Shown here: positions 25,968 through 34,882 of the stretch, piece after piece | Layout of the letters: each line of letters starts with the position of its first letter | How positions within the stretch are numbered: position 1 is the stretch's first letter | Assembly (NCBI RefSeq): GCF_002706795.1 | Contig: NZ_CP017705.1 | Span: 4,687,501-4,751,500, forward strand | DNA length: 64,000 bases | Origin: Brevibacillus laterosporus DSM 25 | GTDB taxonomy: Bacteria > Bacillota > Bacilli > Brevibacillales > Brevibacillaceae | Reading direction: 5' to 3' | Program-made: the position numbers and the translations under genes | The notes under the pieces: model-generated | The model's input: only the letters and a program-made list of their open reading frames with translations | What the model was told of the DNA's origin: nothing | Databases searched by the model: none

Positions 25968-27017
25968 TTGAGAGTATCCAGACAGAATTTAAAAGAGCTG
26001 ATTACAAGTAAACTGCACAAAGCTGGTTTAACGGAAGAGCATGCTGAAGGTGTGGCGGATGTTCTGGTCCATGCCGACATTAGAGGCATTCATTCCCATG
26101 GTGCCATGCGTGTAGAATACTATGCAGAACGGATTGCAAAAGGCGGTTTAAATACTGATCCGAAGTTTACATTCGAGAAAACGGGTCCCTGCACAGCAGT
26201 ATTCGACGGGGATAATGGAGTAGGTCATGTGGCCTCTAAGCAAGCTATGGATGAGGCTATCAAGATGGCTAAAGAAAACGGAGTAGCCGTTGTTGGCGTC
26301 AGAAGAATTGGACATAGCGGAGCTCTTTCCTACTTTGTACGTCAGGCTGCAAAATCCGGAATGATTGGGATTTCTATGTGCCAATCTGATCCGATGGTTG
26401 TTCCCTTCGGCGGTTCTGAGCCATATTACGGTACCAATCCGATTGCTTTTGCCGCACCTAGCCATGATAAGCGTATTATGACACTGGACATGGCGACAAC
26501 GGTACAGGCTTGGGGAAAAATTCTTCATGCCAGATCGAAGCAGGAATCTATCCCGGATACATGGGCGGTAGATAAAGAAGGCCATCCAACAACAGATCCT
26601 TTCAGGGTAAAGGCCCTGCTTCCGATTGCCGGTCCAAAAGGATATGGCTTAATGATGATGGTGGACGTGCTTTCAGGTATTCTGCTCGGTCTTCCATTTG
26701 GGGATAAAGTCTCCTCGATGTACCATGATCTGACTGAATATCGGAATCTTGGTCAACTTCATCTTGTCATTAACCCTGCCTTCTTTACTGATCCAGACAT
26801 GTTTAAAAAGTATATTTCTACTACCATGGACGATTTGAACCAAATCAAGCCGGCACCCGGTTTTAAACAGGTGCTTTTCCCTGGACAGAATAATGACATG
26901 ATTCAGGAAGAATTTGAGAAAAACGGCATTGAAATTGTAGATGAGGTGTATGAATTCCTGGTTTCAGACATCGTTCATCGAAACTCCTATGATCATAAAG
27001 ACCCTTTTGCCAAATAA
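25968..27017 (+). CDS. allD: Ureidoglycolate dehydrogenase, copy 1
   Basis: A 349-residue enzyme of the L-sulfolactate / malate dehydrogenase (LDH2) family, exactly the length of E. coli AllD. Known reaction: (S)-ureidoglycolate + NAD+ to oxalurate + NADH. Catalytic His lies in RGIHSHGAMRVEYYAERI, and the NAD-binding and active-site blocks GHVASKQAMDEAI, VRRIGHSGALSYF and GTNPIAFAAP are intact. The TTG at 25968 was chosen because translation from there aligns residue by residue with copy 2 and follows AGAGGTGTGGGA; the open frame reaches back to 25932. About 120 bases without a gene precede it. Confidence 0.9.
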   Translation: MRVSRQNLKELITSKLHKAGLTEEHAEGVADVLVHADIRGIHSHGAMRVEYYAERIAKGGLNTDPKFTFEKTGPCTAVFDGDNGVGHVASKQAMDEAIKMAKENGVAVVGVRRIGHSGALSYFVRQAAKSGMIGISMCQSDPMVVPFGGSEPYYGTNPIAFAAPSHDKRIMTLDMATTVQAWGKILHARSKQESIPDTWAVDKEGHPTTDPFRVKALLPIAGPKGYGLMMMVDVLSGILLGLPFGDKVSSMYHDLTEYRNLGQLHLVINPAFFTDPDMFKKYISTTMDDLNQIKPAPGFKQVLFPGQNNDMIQEEFEKNGIEIVDEVYEFLVSDIVHRNSYDHKDPFAK

Positions 27018-27053
27018 AATAGGCGCTGTGGTTAGAAAGGTATGGTGGCACAA

Positions 27054-28103
27054 ATGAGAGTAAGCAAGCAAGAGCTGAAGGGTTTAATCACCCGCAAACT
27101 CCATAAAGCCGGATTGACGGAGGAGCATGCACAAGGAGTAGCTGACGTTCTGGTACATGCCGATGCAAGAGGTGTTCATTCTCATGGTGCCATGCGTGTA
27201 GAATACTACGCTGAACGGATTGCTAAGGGCGGTACCAATACGTATCCTACCTTTACATTTGAAAAAACAGGTCCTTGCACTGCTATTTTTGACGGTGACA
27301 ATGGAGCAGGGCATGTAGCGGCGAAAGTAGCGATGGATGAAGCTATCGCAATGGCAAGAGAAAACGGACTTGCGGTTGTTGGTGTTAGAAGAATCGGTCA
27401 TAGCGGAGCCCTATCTTATTTTGTACAGCAGGCAGCCAAAGAGAAGATGATTGGAATCTCGCTCTGTCAGTCTGATCCGATGGTTGTACCATTTGGTGGC
27501 TCAGAACCTTATTATGGAACAAATCCGATTGCCTTTGCTGCACCTAGTAGTGACGATGAAATGATTACTTTTGATATGGCGACAACGGTACAGGCTTGGG
27601 GAAAAATTTTACATGCCAGATCTAAAAATGAAATGATCCCAAATACATGGGCAGTAGATAAAGAAGGCCACCCAACGACAGATCCTTTCCAAGTGAACGC
27701 GTTGCTGCCGATCGCCGGACCTAAAGGATACGGTCTAATGATGATGGTCGATATACTATCCGGCATTTTACTCGGACTGCCGTTCGGGAATAAGGTATCC
27801 TCTATGTATCATGACTTGACAGAATACCGAAATCTGGGACAGCTTCATATCGTAATTAATCCGACTTATTTTACAAGCCTAACTGGATTTTTACAAAACA
27901 TTACGAATACGATGGGAGATTTGAACCAGATGAAACCTGCCCCCGGTTTTAAAGAAGTATCTTATCCGGGACAGCGTAGTAAAATTCGCGAGGAAGAGAG
28001 CGAGATGAACGGGATCGAAATCGTGGATGACGTGTATGATTATTTGGTTTCGGACGTTGTTCATAAAAACCAATACGACAACAAGGACCCATTTGCAAAG
28101 TAA
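27054..28103 (+). CDS. allD: Ureidoglycolate dehydrogenase, copy 2 (tandem duplicate)
   Basis: A 349-residue paralogue lying 36 bases after copy 1 and, by eye, about four-fifths identical to it. All blocks of the active site match (RGVHSHGAMRVEYYAERI, VRRIGHSGALSYF, GTNPIAFAAP). Differences cluster in the region 280-325 (TSLTGFLQNITNTMGD against TDPDMFKKYISTTMDD) and near residues 185-190, away from the catalytic core. Copy 2 could be tuned to another cofactor or substrate, or be a recent duplication for dosage. ATG 27054 follows GGTGG; ATG 27042 is too close to its site. Confidence 0.9.
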   Translation: MRVSKQELKGLITRKLHKAGLTEEHAQGVADVLVHADARGVHSHGAMRVEYYAERIAKGGTNTYPTFTFEKTGPCTAIFDGDNGAGHVAAKVAMDEAIAMARENGLAVVGVRRIGHSGALSYFVQQAAKEKMIGISLCQSDPMVVPFGGSEPYYGTNPIAFAAPSSDDEMITFDMATTVQAWGKILHARSKNEMIPNTWAVDKEGHPTTDPFQVNALLPIAGPKGYGLMMMVDILSGILLGLPFGNKVSSMYHDLTEYRNLGQLHIVINPTYFTSLTGFLQNITNTMGDLNQMKPAPGFKEVSYPGQRSKIREEESEMNGIEIVDDVYDYLVSDVVHKNQYDNKDPFAK

Positions 28104-28224
28104 TTTCACAGCTAGCTTATAAGGAGATATCATCCTATAGCAGCACCTTGATTCTTTATTAAATTGACGCTTTGACGCTTTAATGAAAATAACAACTTAT
28201 CTGACGGAAGAGGTGCACGTACTA

Positions 28225-29967
28225 ATGCTATATTCCATCATTAAACAAAATTCCTATCAAGATTCGGTTAATCTCATGCTCCTAACCAACAAAATTTCTG
28301 CGATGGATGGTGTAAAACAGGCATCCATTATGATGGGGACCCCTGCGAATAAAGAAATTTTCCAAAATACCGGCATGTATACGGATGAACTAGAAAAAGC
28401 GGGACCTAACGATATGTGCATCGTGATTGATACAGACAATGAAGAAAAAGTGGCTGAAGTGCTGACCACCATTGAAGATGAATTGAAAAATCAAGCTGTC
28501 AGCAGTAGTAAGCAGGAATTCGAGTCCGTTCGAACTTGGGATAAGGCGATGCAGGCTCTGCCTAATGCTAATCTAGCCCTGATCTCTGTACCTGGTCAAT
28601 ATGCGGCGGAAGAAGCAGAAAAGGCACTTGACCGCGGGCTACATGCTTTTATTTTTAGTGATAACGTTGCTATTGAGGATGAGCTACGACTGAAACAAAA
28701 AGCGCATGAAAAAGGGTTGCTGGTCATGGGACCTGACTGCGGAACTGGGATTCTATCCGGTGTTCCGGTAGCTTTCGCTAACGTGGTGAAAGAAGGGAAC
28801 ATCGGTGTTGTAGGTGCCTCAGGAACTGGCATTCAAGAGGTAACCACGCTTATTGACCGCTTGGGCGGAGGAGTAAGCCATGCAATCGGAACTGGCGGAC
28901 GTGACCTCTCTGAAACAATCGGGGCAATTACGATGTTAGATGCTATTGGAGGACTTGAAAAGCATCATGCTACTGAAGTGATCGTAGTCATTTCAAAACC
29001 TCCTGCCAAAGAAGTTCGTAACCAGGTGGTTCAGCTTTTGCAACGTATATCAAAACCGGTAGTCGCTATTTTCGTAGGCGAAGAGCCTGAAGCGCATGAA
29101 GGTAGTGTATATTATGCCCATACGCTGGAAGAGACTGCCATGATTGCTGTGGATCTGTCTAAAGGCAGAGAAGTCAAGGCGAATTACAACATATTGAATA
29201 TAGAAGCTCCGAAAGCTGAGCTGAAACCAGAGCAAACCACAATTAAAGGTCTGTACTCGGGTGGTACGCTTGCTTATGAAACCGCTATCCTTATGTCAAA
29301 AGGGCTTGAATTGGGACAACTCATTCATGAAGACGGGTATATGCTAAAAGCTAAAGGTCATGAAGTAATCGACCTAGGAGATGACAAATATACACAAGGC
29401 AAACCTCACCCGATGATTGATCCGGAAACGAGAATTCATTACATTGAGCAGGCAGCTTCAGATGAATCCACAGCGATTATTTTACTGGATGTCGTTTTAG
29501 GATACGGTTCCCATGACGATATGGCAGGTGCACTACTGCCTGTCATTGAGAAAGCACAAGGTAGTGCCAAGGCAAGAGGCAAAAACCTGTATTTCGTGGC
29601 AACGGTGTGCGGAACTGAAAAAGATCCGCAAGATTACCACGAGCAAAAGAACAAGCTTGAGCAAGCTGGCGTTATTGTTAAAGAGAGCAATAATCAGGCT
29701 GTTCGGACAGCTCTGTCAATGATGGGCATCCAGCTTAAGGACAAGGAGAAATCATTGATTCCTAGTGAGCAGTATGAACAAGAAGATAGTAAGGTTTCTG
29801 AATCTATCATCAAGCTATTGAGTGGAAAACCGGTAGTAGTGAATGTAGGACTCAAGAAATTTGTACATGCAGTAACTAGCTACGGCGGAAGTACGGTGCA
29901 TTTTGACTGGCGACCGGTAGCTGGAGGAAATGAAAGAATGCGTAAGATTTTGAGCCTACTCAAGTAA
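28225..29967 (+). CDS. allF: FdrA-family subunit of oxamate carbamoyltransferase
   Basis: A 580-residue acyl-CoA-synthetase-like protein matching E. coli FdrA, now known as AllF, along its whole length: IKQNSYQDSVNLMLLTNKIS, VMGPDCGTGILSGVPVAFAN, NIGVVGASGTGIQEVTTLID and C-terminal VHFDWRPVAGGNERMRKIL. In E. coli AllFGH together convert oxalurate + phosphate to oxamate + carbamoyl phosphate. The adjacent allG and allH complete the same trio here. ATG 28225 is chosen because it aligns with the E. coli start; an earlier ATG at 28183 would add 14 residues. Confidence 0.9.
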   Translation: MLYSIIKQNSYQDSVNLMLLTNKISAMDGVKQASIMMGTPANKEIFQNTGMYTDELEKAGPNDMCIVIDTDNEEKVAEVLTTIEDELKNQAVSSSKQEFESVRTWDKAMQALPNANLALISVPGQYAAEEAEKALDRGLHAFIFSDNVAIEDELRLKQKAHEKGLLVMGPDCGTGILSGVPVAFANVVKEGNIGVVGASGTGIQEVTTLIDRLGGGVSHAIGTGGRDLSETIGAITMLDAIGGLEKHHATEVIVVISKPPAKEVRNQVVQLLQRISKPVVAIFVGEEPEAHEGSVYYAHTLEETAMIAVDLSKGREVKANYNILNIEAPKAELKPEQTTIKGLYSGGTLAYETAILMSKGLELGQLIHEDGYMLKAKGHEVIDLGDDKYTQGKPHPMIDPETRIHYIEQAASDESTAIILLDVVLGYGSHDDMAGALLPVIEKAQGSAKARGKNLYFVATVCGTEKDPQDYHEQKNKLEQAGVIVKESNNQAVRTALSMMGIQLKDKEKSLIPSEQYEQEDSKVSESIIKLLSGKPVVVNVGLKKFVHAVTSYGGSTVHFDWRPVAGGNERMRKILSLLK

Positions 29968-30001
29968 ACTGTTGTTTTTATCCTGAGGGATTTGTTTTAC
30001 C

Positions 30002-30013
30002 TAAGCGCTTACA
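30002..30013. promoter_or_regulatory. Second cre-like TAAGCGCTTACA site
   Basis: An exact copy of the 12-mer found before allC, here 42 bases upstream of allG in the gap between allF and allG. It may be a CcpA roadblock or an internal promoter control. Confidence 0.4.
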
Positions 30014-30054
30014 CAGCATATGAATACATTAATATCCAATTAGGAGGATGTAGC

Positions 30055-31320
30055 ATGTACGGACCATATCAAACAATCGATGAAGCAAATCAGGCAGTTA
30101 TTCAAAAAATTATAGCCGGTGCTCCTTTTCTAGTGGACGTAGTTCCTGCTAAATCCGTAGTGGAAGAATTAAACGGGCGGGTGCTTCTTCATGCAGGTCC
30201 GCCAATTCAATTCGACGACATGACAGGCCCTATGCAAGGGGCATGCGTCGGAGCATCCTTATTCGAAGGATGGGCGGCGAATGAAGAAGAAGCGATGACC
30301 ATGCTAAAACAAGGGGACATCACATTCATTCCGTGCCATCATGTCAAAGCTGTAGGGCCAATGGGCGGCATCACTTCAGCCAATATGCCGCTTCTGGTTG
30401 TAGAAAATCAGACAGATGGAAACCGTGCTTATTGCACAATGAATGAAGGAATCGGAAAAGTGTTACGGTTTGGAGCCTATTCTGAGGAGGTTATCCAGCG
30501 TCTGAGATGGATGAGAGATGTATTGGGGCCTACCCTCTCTAAAGCTTTATATCAAACCGAAAACGGCTTAAATATTAATGTAATGATGGCAAAGGCAATT
30601 ACGATGGGAGACGAATTCCATCAACGGAATATCGCATCTTCCCTTGTATTTTTGAAAGAAATAAGTCCGTATATCCTACAAACGGATGCGTCCGAAAAAG
30701 ATAAATTCGATGTGGTGAAATTCCTAGCAGATACTGATCAGTTTTTCCTGAATGTTGCTATGGCAACCTCTAAAGCGGTTTTAGATGCTGCAAGAACGAT
30801 TGAACACGGTACCGTAGTAACAGCTATGTCAAGAAACGGAAAAAACTTTGGCATTCGTATCAGCGGTATGGGAGACGAATGGTTTACGGCCCCAGTTAAT
30901 ACGCCGCAGGGCTTGTTCTTCACAGGTTACTCCCAAGATATGGCAAATCCCGATATCGGTGATAGCGCTATTACAGAAGCATTTGGTGTTGGCGGTATGG
31001 CCATGGTGGCAGCTCCTGGTGTTACTCGTTTTGTGGGTGCGGGTGGATTTGAAGATGCGCTGGCAACCAGCAATGAGATGACGGAAATCTGCATTGACCA
31101 TAACCCTAACTTTACGATCCCTACGTGGAACTTCCAAGGTATTTGCCTTGGTATCGATGCAAGAAAAGTAGTAGAAACAGGCATTACACCAGTAATTAAT
31201 ACAGGAATTGCACACAAAGAACCTGGGGTAGGTCAAATTGGTGCAGGTACGGTTCGTGCACCTCTCGCTTGCTTTGAAAAAGCTCTAGAAGCTTATGCCC
31301 AAAAACTAGGATTGATTTAA
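30055..31320 (+). CDS. allG: DUF1116 subunit of oxamate carbamoyltransferase
   Basis: A 421-residue protein of the YlbE (DUF1116) family, near the E. coli length of 419. Recognisable blocks are PMQGACVGASLFEGWA, FIPCHHVKAVGPMGGITSAN, YCTMNEGIGKVLRFGAY, EWFTAPVNTPQGLFF and GVGQIGAGTVRAP. It starts at ATG 30055 behind a perfect AGGAGG. Family knowledge from E. coli places it with AllF and AllH in phosphorolysis of oxalurate. It is cytoplasmic and has no signal or membrane segment. Confidence 0.9.
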   Translation: MYGPYQTIDEANQAVIQKIIAGAPFLVDVVPAKSVVEELNGRVLLHAGPPIQFDDMTGPMQGACVGASLFEGWAANEEEAMTMLKQGDITFIPCHHVKAVGPMGGITSANMPLLVVENQTDGNRAYCTMNEGIGKVLRFGAYSEEVIQRLRWMRDVLGPTLSKALYQTENGLNINVMMAKAITMGDEFHQRNIASSLVFLKEISPYILQTDASEKDKFDVVKFLADTDQFFLNVAMATSKAVLDAARTIEHGTVVTAMSRNGKNFGIRISGMGDEWFTAPVNTPQGLFFTGYSQDMANPDIGDSAITEAFGVGGMAMVAAPGVTRFVGAGGFEDALATSNEMTEICIDHNPNFTIPTWNFQGICLGIDARKVVETGITPVINTGIAHKEPGVGQIGAGTVRAPLACFEKALEAYAQKLGLI

Positions 31321-31346
31321 CAAAACGAAGGACAGGGGAGAGCGAC

Positions 31347-32261
31347 ATGAAAGATTTACTACAGATAAACGGGATGTACAGCCAGTCTGTACACCCTCTC
31401 CTCCAGACAGACAAACCGGGCTATATCCATAGTGTGTTTCAGAATGGATGGAATATCGGTATGGGAGATGGACTTATTTTTATCGGTAGTGCGAAGAACG
31501 GACTGCTTCCTTTTGGCATTCATCTAGAGGATAGGTTCTTGCCAAAGCTCGTTTCGTTGATCGAGCAAAATGAAATGGTTCACTTTAACGACGACATGTC
31601 GGCTCTTCTCTTTTCCAAGTTTTGTATTACATTGAACCCGCAACATGCATATCATCTCTGTGTTGGGCCGATTACGAGGCATCCGCAATCACTGCTCCAT
31701 CTTTTGGATGCGTTTGCAACTGAGCTAGTGATGCATAGTCGGCCTACAGGAGCTGATATTTCAGTAGAGCATTTTATCCAATGCAACATGATGGAAACCT
31801 TTGTGTGCTGTTCGGAAAGGGAACAAAAGGTTTTACAACTGATGGATGTGGCTTTAACTGAGAACTTATCACAGATAGATGAAATTCTTAGGTACTGGAT
31901 TGGAAGAGGGAAAGGTCTCACACCTTCCGGAGATGACATGCTGGTGGGACTGCTTGCTGTGGATGCAGTAACGGAGGTGCTCACGGATTCGTTCCGCTTG
32001 CACTTATCAAGGCTAGTGGGGAGAGAAGACCTGACAACAGATATCAGTCGTGAATACCTGAAGTATGCGCTGAAACGAGACTTCAGTTCGGTGGTGACAG
32101 ATGTTTTACATTCTCTTCTACAAAATAATTCAGTCAGCTTGAATGAGAGGACTAGAGAACTGCTACGTGTAGGACACAGCTCGGGTCTGGATACAGCATT
32201 TGGCATACTGATCGGTTTGCTGATAATAAGGAGGAACTCAAATTGGCACAAAAAGTTGTAA
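31347..32261 (+). CDS. allH: DUF2877 subunit of oxamate carbamoyltransferase
   Basis: A 304-residue protein of the DUF2877 (YlbF) family. The signature GRGKGLTPSGDDMLVGLL is intact, and GHSSGLDTAFGILIGL closes the domain. In E. coli this subunit works with AllF and AllG on oxalurate. It follows allG by 26 bases behind GGGGAG and overlaps the start of the carbamate kinase gene by 19 bases, so the two are translationally coupled. Confidence 0.87.
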   Translation: MKDLLQINGMYSQSVHPLLQTDKPGYIHSVFQNGWNIGMGDGLIFIGSAKNGLLPFGIHLEDRFLPKLVSLIEQNEMVHFNDDMSALLFSKFCITLNPQHAYHLCVGPITRHPQSLLHLLDAFATELVMHSRPTGADISVEHFIQCNMMETFVCCSEREQKVLQLMDVALTENLSQIDEILRYWIGRGKGLTPSGDDMLVGLLAVDAVTEVLTDSFRLHLSRLVGREDLTTDISREYLKYALKRDFSSVVTDVLHSLLQNNSVSLNERTRELLRVGHSSGLDTAFGILIGLLIIRRNSNWHKKL

Positions 32262-33202
32262 TTGCACTCGGTGGCAATGCTATTTTACAACCAAAACAGC
32301 AGGCAACCTATGAGAATCAACTAGAAAATATCCGGAAAAGCTGCGAGGTAATCGCACGTATTGTCAAGCAGGGCTATGAAGTAATTATCACACATGGAAA
32401 TGGTCCGCAGGTGGGAAATATATTGCGTCAGCAGGACGAAGCAAAAGAAGTGGTTCCGCCGTTCCCACTTCATGTGTGTAGTGCCGAATCTCAAGGCTTC
32501 ATCGGCTATATAATGAACCAATGCTTACAAAATGAGCTTCAAAAGCTCGGACTAAACAATTCTGTAGTAAGTATGCTGACACAAACGGAAGTATCAAAAG
32601 AAGATCCAGCATTCCAAAATCCAACAAAGCCGATAGGTGTTTTCTACAGTGAAGAAGAAGCACAGCGCCTTGCAGAAGAAAAAGGCTGGATTGTTAAGGA
32701 AGATGCAGGAAGAGGCTGGCGTCGGGTGGTACCGTCTCCAATGCCTAAATCCATCATCGGAGCTGATTTAATTCAATCTCTGACTGATCAAGGGACCATC
32801 GTAATTGCTGCAGGTGGAGGAGGTATTCCTGTATCCCGTCAATCGGATGGAACCCTTGAGGGGGTGGAAGCGGTTATCGATAAGGATCGAAGTGGTTACC
32901 AGCTTGCCCAAGATGTGAATGCTGATGTCTTTATGATTTTGACTGACGTTCAAAATGTGTATGTGAACTATGGCAAACCAAATCAAAAATCACTAGAGAC
33001 GATATCATTGGAAGAAGCCAAGCAGTATGCGGATGAAGGACAGTTTAGTGCAGGAAGCATGGGACCTAAAATGGAATCAGCCATAGGTTTCGCTGAAAAA
33101 GGAGGAACTGCTGTTATTTGTTCCTTGGACCAGGCGGATTTAGCTTTGGAAGGAAAAGCAGGTACTCGCATCACTCAAGTTAATCTGGCACAATGTAAAT
33201 AA
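32243..33202 (+). CDS. arcC: Catabolic carbamate kinase
   Basis: A 319-residue carbamate kinase starting at TTG 32243, five bases beyond AAGGAGG. Typical blocks are VIALGGNAIL, ITHGNGPQVGNILRQQ, WIVKEDAGRGWRRVVPSPMP, IAAGGGGIPVS, VIDKDRSGYQLAQDVNADVF and GSMGPKMESAIGF. Reaction: carbamoyl phosphate + ADP to ATP + carbamate, which falls to NH3 and CO2. In E. coli the counterpart is AllK (YbcF). It is the energy-yielding last step of the operon and is followed by a terminator at 33224-33269. Confidence 0.93.
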   Translation: MAQKVVIALGGNAILQPKQQATYENQLENIRKSCEVIARIVKQGYEVIITHGNGPQVGNILRQQDEAKEVVPPFPLHVCSAESQGFIGYIMNQCLQNELQKLGLNNSVVSMLTQTEVSKEDPAFQNPTKPIGVFYSEEEAQRLAEEKGWIVKEDAGRGWRRVVPSPMPKSIIGADLIQSLTDQGTIVIAAGGGGIPVSRQSDGTLEGVEAVIDKDRSGYQLAQDVNADVFMILTDVQNVYVNYGKPNQKSLETISLEEAKQYADEGQFSAGSMGPKMESAIGFAEKGGTAVICSLDQADLALEGKAGTRITQVNLAQCK

Positions 33203-33223
33203 TGGAAGATGGTTTTTCGACTG

Positions 33224-33269
33224 GAGCAGTTCTAAAGTCATGAAAATGACAATAGGACTGCTCTTTTTT
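33224..33269 (+). terminator. Terminator of the allantoate operon
   Basis: GAGCAGT pairs with ACTGCTC, and an inner GTCAT/ATGAC pairing extends it; a T6 run follows. No gene occurs before 33448. Confidence 0.8.
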
Positions 33270-33447
33270 ATTTGAAGGAAGAGTCAACTCAAACCAACCA
33301 TCAAGCAACGATCTATCATTTTAATATGAGTAAAATGTCATCTCATCACTATTGTAAAACAAAACAGATGGGTTATAGTATGTTAAAAGTATTAAAAAAC
33401 GAACATGATGTAAGGTATTTCAACAATATGTGGAACAGGAGAAAACA

Positions 33448-34428
33448 ATGAAACTGATAAAGAAACTGCTTAAACGTAAAGTTATCTGGATACTTCTTGT
33501 CCTATTCGTATTTATTTATGGTAACAATAGCTCTTTGCTTGCGAATCGACATGAGGGCTCTCCTCTTTTACTTGCTCATCGAGGGCTTGCTCAGACCTTT
33601 AGTATGGAGGATATCACTAACGAAACATGTACAGCTGAACGGATTACGACTCCAGAGCATCCTTATTTAGAAAATACAATCCCTTCTATGGAGGCTGCTT
33701 TTAAAGCTGGTGCGGATATAGTGGAATTTGATGTTCAATGGACAAAAGATAACAATTTTGTTGTTTTCCATGATTGGACCCTTGAGTGTCGTACAAATGG
33801 GAAGGGGGTCACAAGAGATTATACAACCCAAGAATTGCAACGACTTGATATTGGGTACGGGTATACGGCTGATGGTGGTAAAACATATCCATTTCGAGGT
33901 AAAGGAATTAATGTAATGCCAACATTAGATGAAGTACTGAACCATTTTCCCGATCGTTCTTTTTTGATTCATATCAAAAGTAATGATACCAATGAAGGAA
34001 TTCAAATGGCTGCGTACCTTCAAAAACTACCAGCTAGCCGTCTTGACCAATTAACGGTGTATGGTGGAGATAAACCAATTGCTGCGATAAAGGAACGTAT
34101 TCCTAGTTTACGAACCATGTCAAAGGCTTCGATGAAAAAAGATCTTCTTAGTTATATTGCAATAGGATGGACTGGTTACGTTCCCTCTAGTCTAAAGCAT
34201 GGCGAGTTACACATACCGGATAAAGTCGCTCCGTGGCTATGGGGTTGGCCGAATCGTTTTCTGAATCGGATGGATGAAGTGGACGCACGAGTCATTATTG
34301 TAGGTGGAGATGGGGGAGGATTTTCAAGTGGATTTGACTCTCATGAAGATATTAAACGACTTCCAAACAATTATTCGGGTGGGATATGGACAAATCGGAT
34401 TGATAAAATAGCACCTTTATATAAGTAG
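33448..34428 (+). CDS. Membrane-anchored glycerophosphodiester phosphodiesterase
   Basis: From ATG 33448 (AGGAG six bases upstream; GTG 33430 is the alternative) the product is 326 residues. Residues about 10-32 form an N-terminal membrane anchor or uncleaved signal. The GDPD domain follows: LLAHRGLAQ with catalytic His-Arg, HPYLENTIPSMEAAFKAGAD with IVEFDVQWTKD (Glu and Asp), and FVVFHDWTLECRTNGKG. Such enzymes release glycerol 3-phosphate from glycerophosphodiesters outside the membrane. It stands alone, with no PhoPR box seen. The 150 bases upstream hold a plain AT-rich promoter region. Confidence 0.85.
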   Translation: MKLIKKLLKRKVIWILLVLFVFIYGNNSSLLANRHEGSPLLLAHRGLAQTFSMEDITNETCTAERITTPEHPYLENTIPSMEAAFKAGADIVEFDVQWTKDNNFVVFHDWTLECRTNGKGVTRDYTTQELQRLDIGYGYTADGGKTYPFRGKGINVMPTLDEVLNHFPDRSFLIHIKSNDTNEGIQMAAYLQKLPASRLDQLTVYGGDKPIAAIKERIPSLRTMSKASMKKDLLSYIAIGWTGYVPSSLKHGELHIPDKVAPWLWGWPNRFLNRMDEVDARVIIVGGDGGGFSSGFDSHEDIKRLPNNYSGGIWTNRIDKIAPLYK

Positions 34429-34566
34429 TGAAATCATTTATGGGAATTACTTTTTCGGTTGGATATTTCTTGGAAATGATACAAAAATAAGAAACGAAGA
34501 TAACAATTAAATAGGAAAGACATGATACTACATAATAAACATAATTTATATTATGTAAACTAAATC

Positions 34567-34654
34567 ATTCTGTTTTTGGAGGGGGCTAGTATCCAATTTA
34601 GTAGGTCATTTTAAAATAGTTATTGGCTTACAGGGTACAGCCCCCTAACAGAAT
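34567..34654. repeat. Long nested inverted repeat in a gene-free region
   Basis: Outer arms ATTCTGTT / AACAGAAT and inner arms AGGGGGCTAGTATCC / GGGTACAGCCCCCT enclose a 38-base loop. The outer and inner stems are separated by a five-base bulge on one side only. The whole 34429-34882 gap has no ORF. It may be a small mobile-element relic or a structured RNA ahead of the DUF2167 gene. Confidence 0.55.
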
Positions 34655-34882
34655 TGATAAGTAATAGTAGAGCATACCAAAAGGAATATTATAGGGAATA
34701 AATTGTAAAATGTATCCAAAGACTCTTGTGAAAAAAACACTTATCAAATTAATGCGGTTAGCTACTGATTTCCTATGACTTTCTACTTAATTATTTACAA
34801 CTTATATATCATTTACGATTATTAGATCAATTGTTAAGATTACGTTTGTGCATATAACTAATTTGACAATGGAGGCATCTAG

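Noticed and set aside
31652..32251. 199-codon minus-strand ORF opposite allH
   Set aside because: Antisense of a well-supported gene; the translation is Ser/Thr-rich without domain features.
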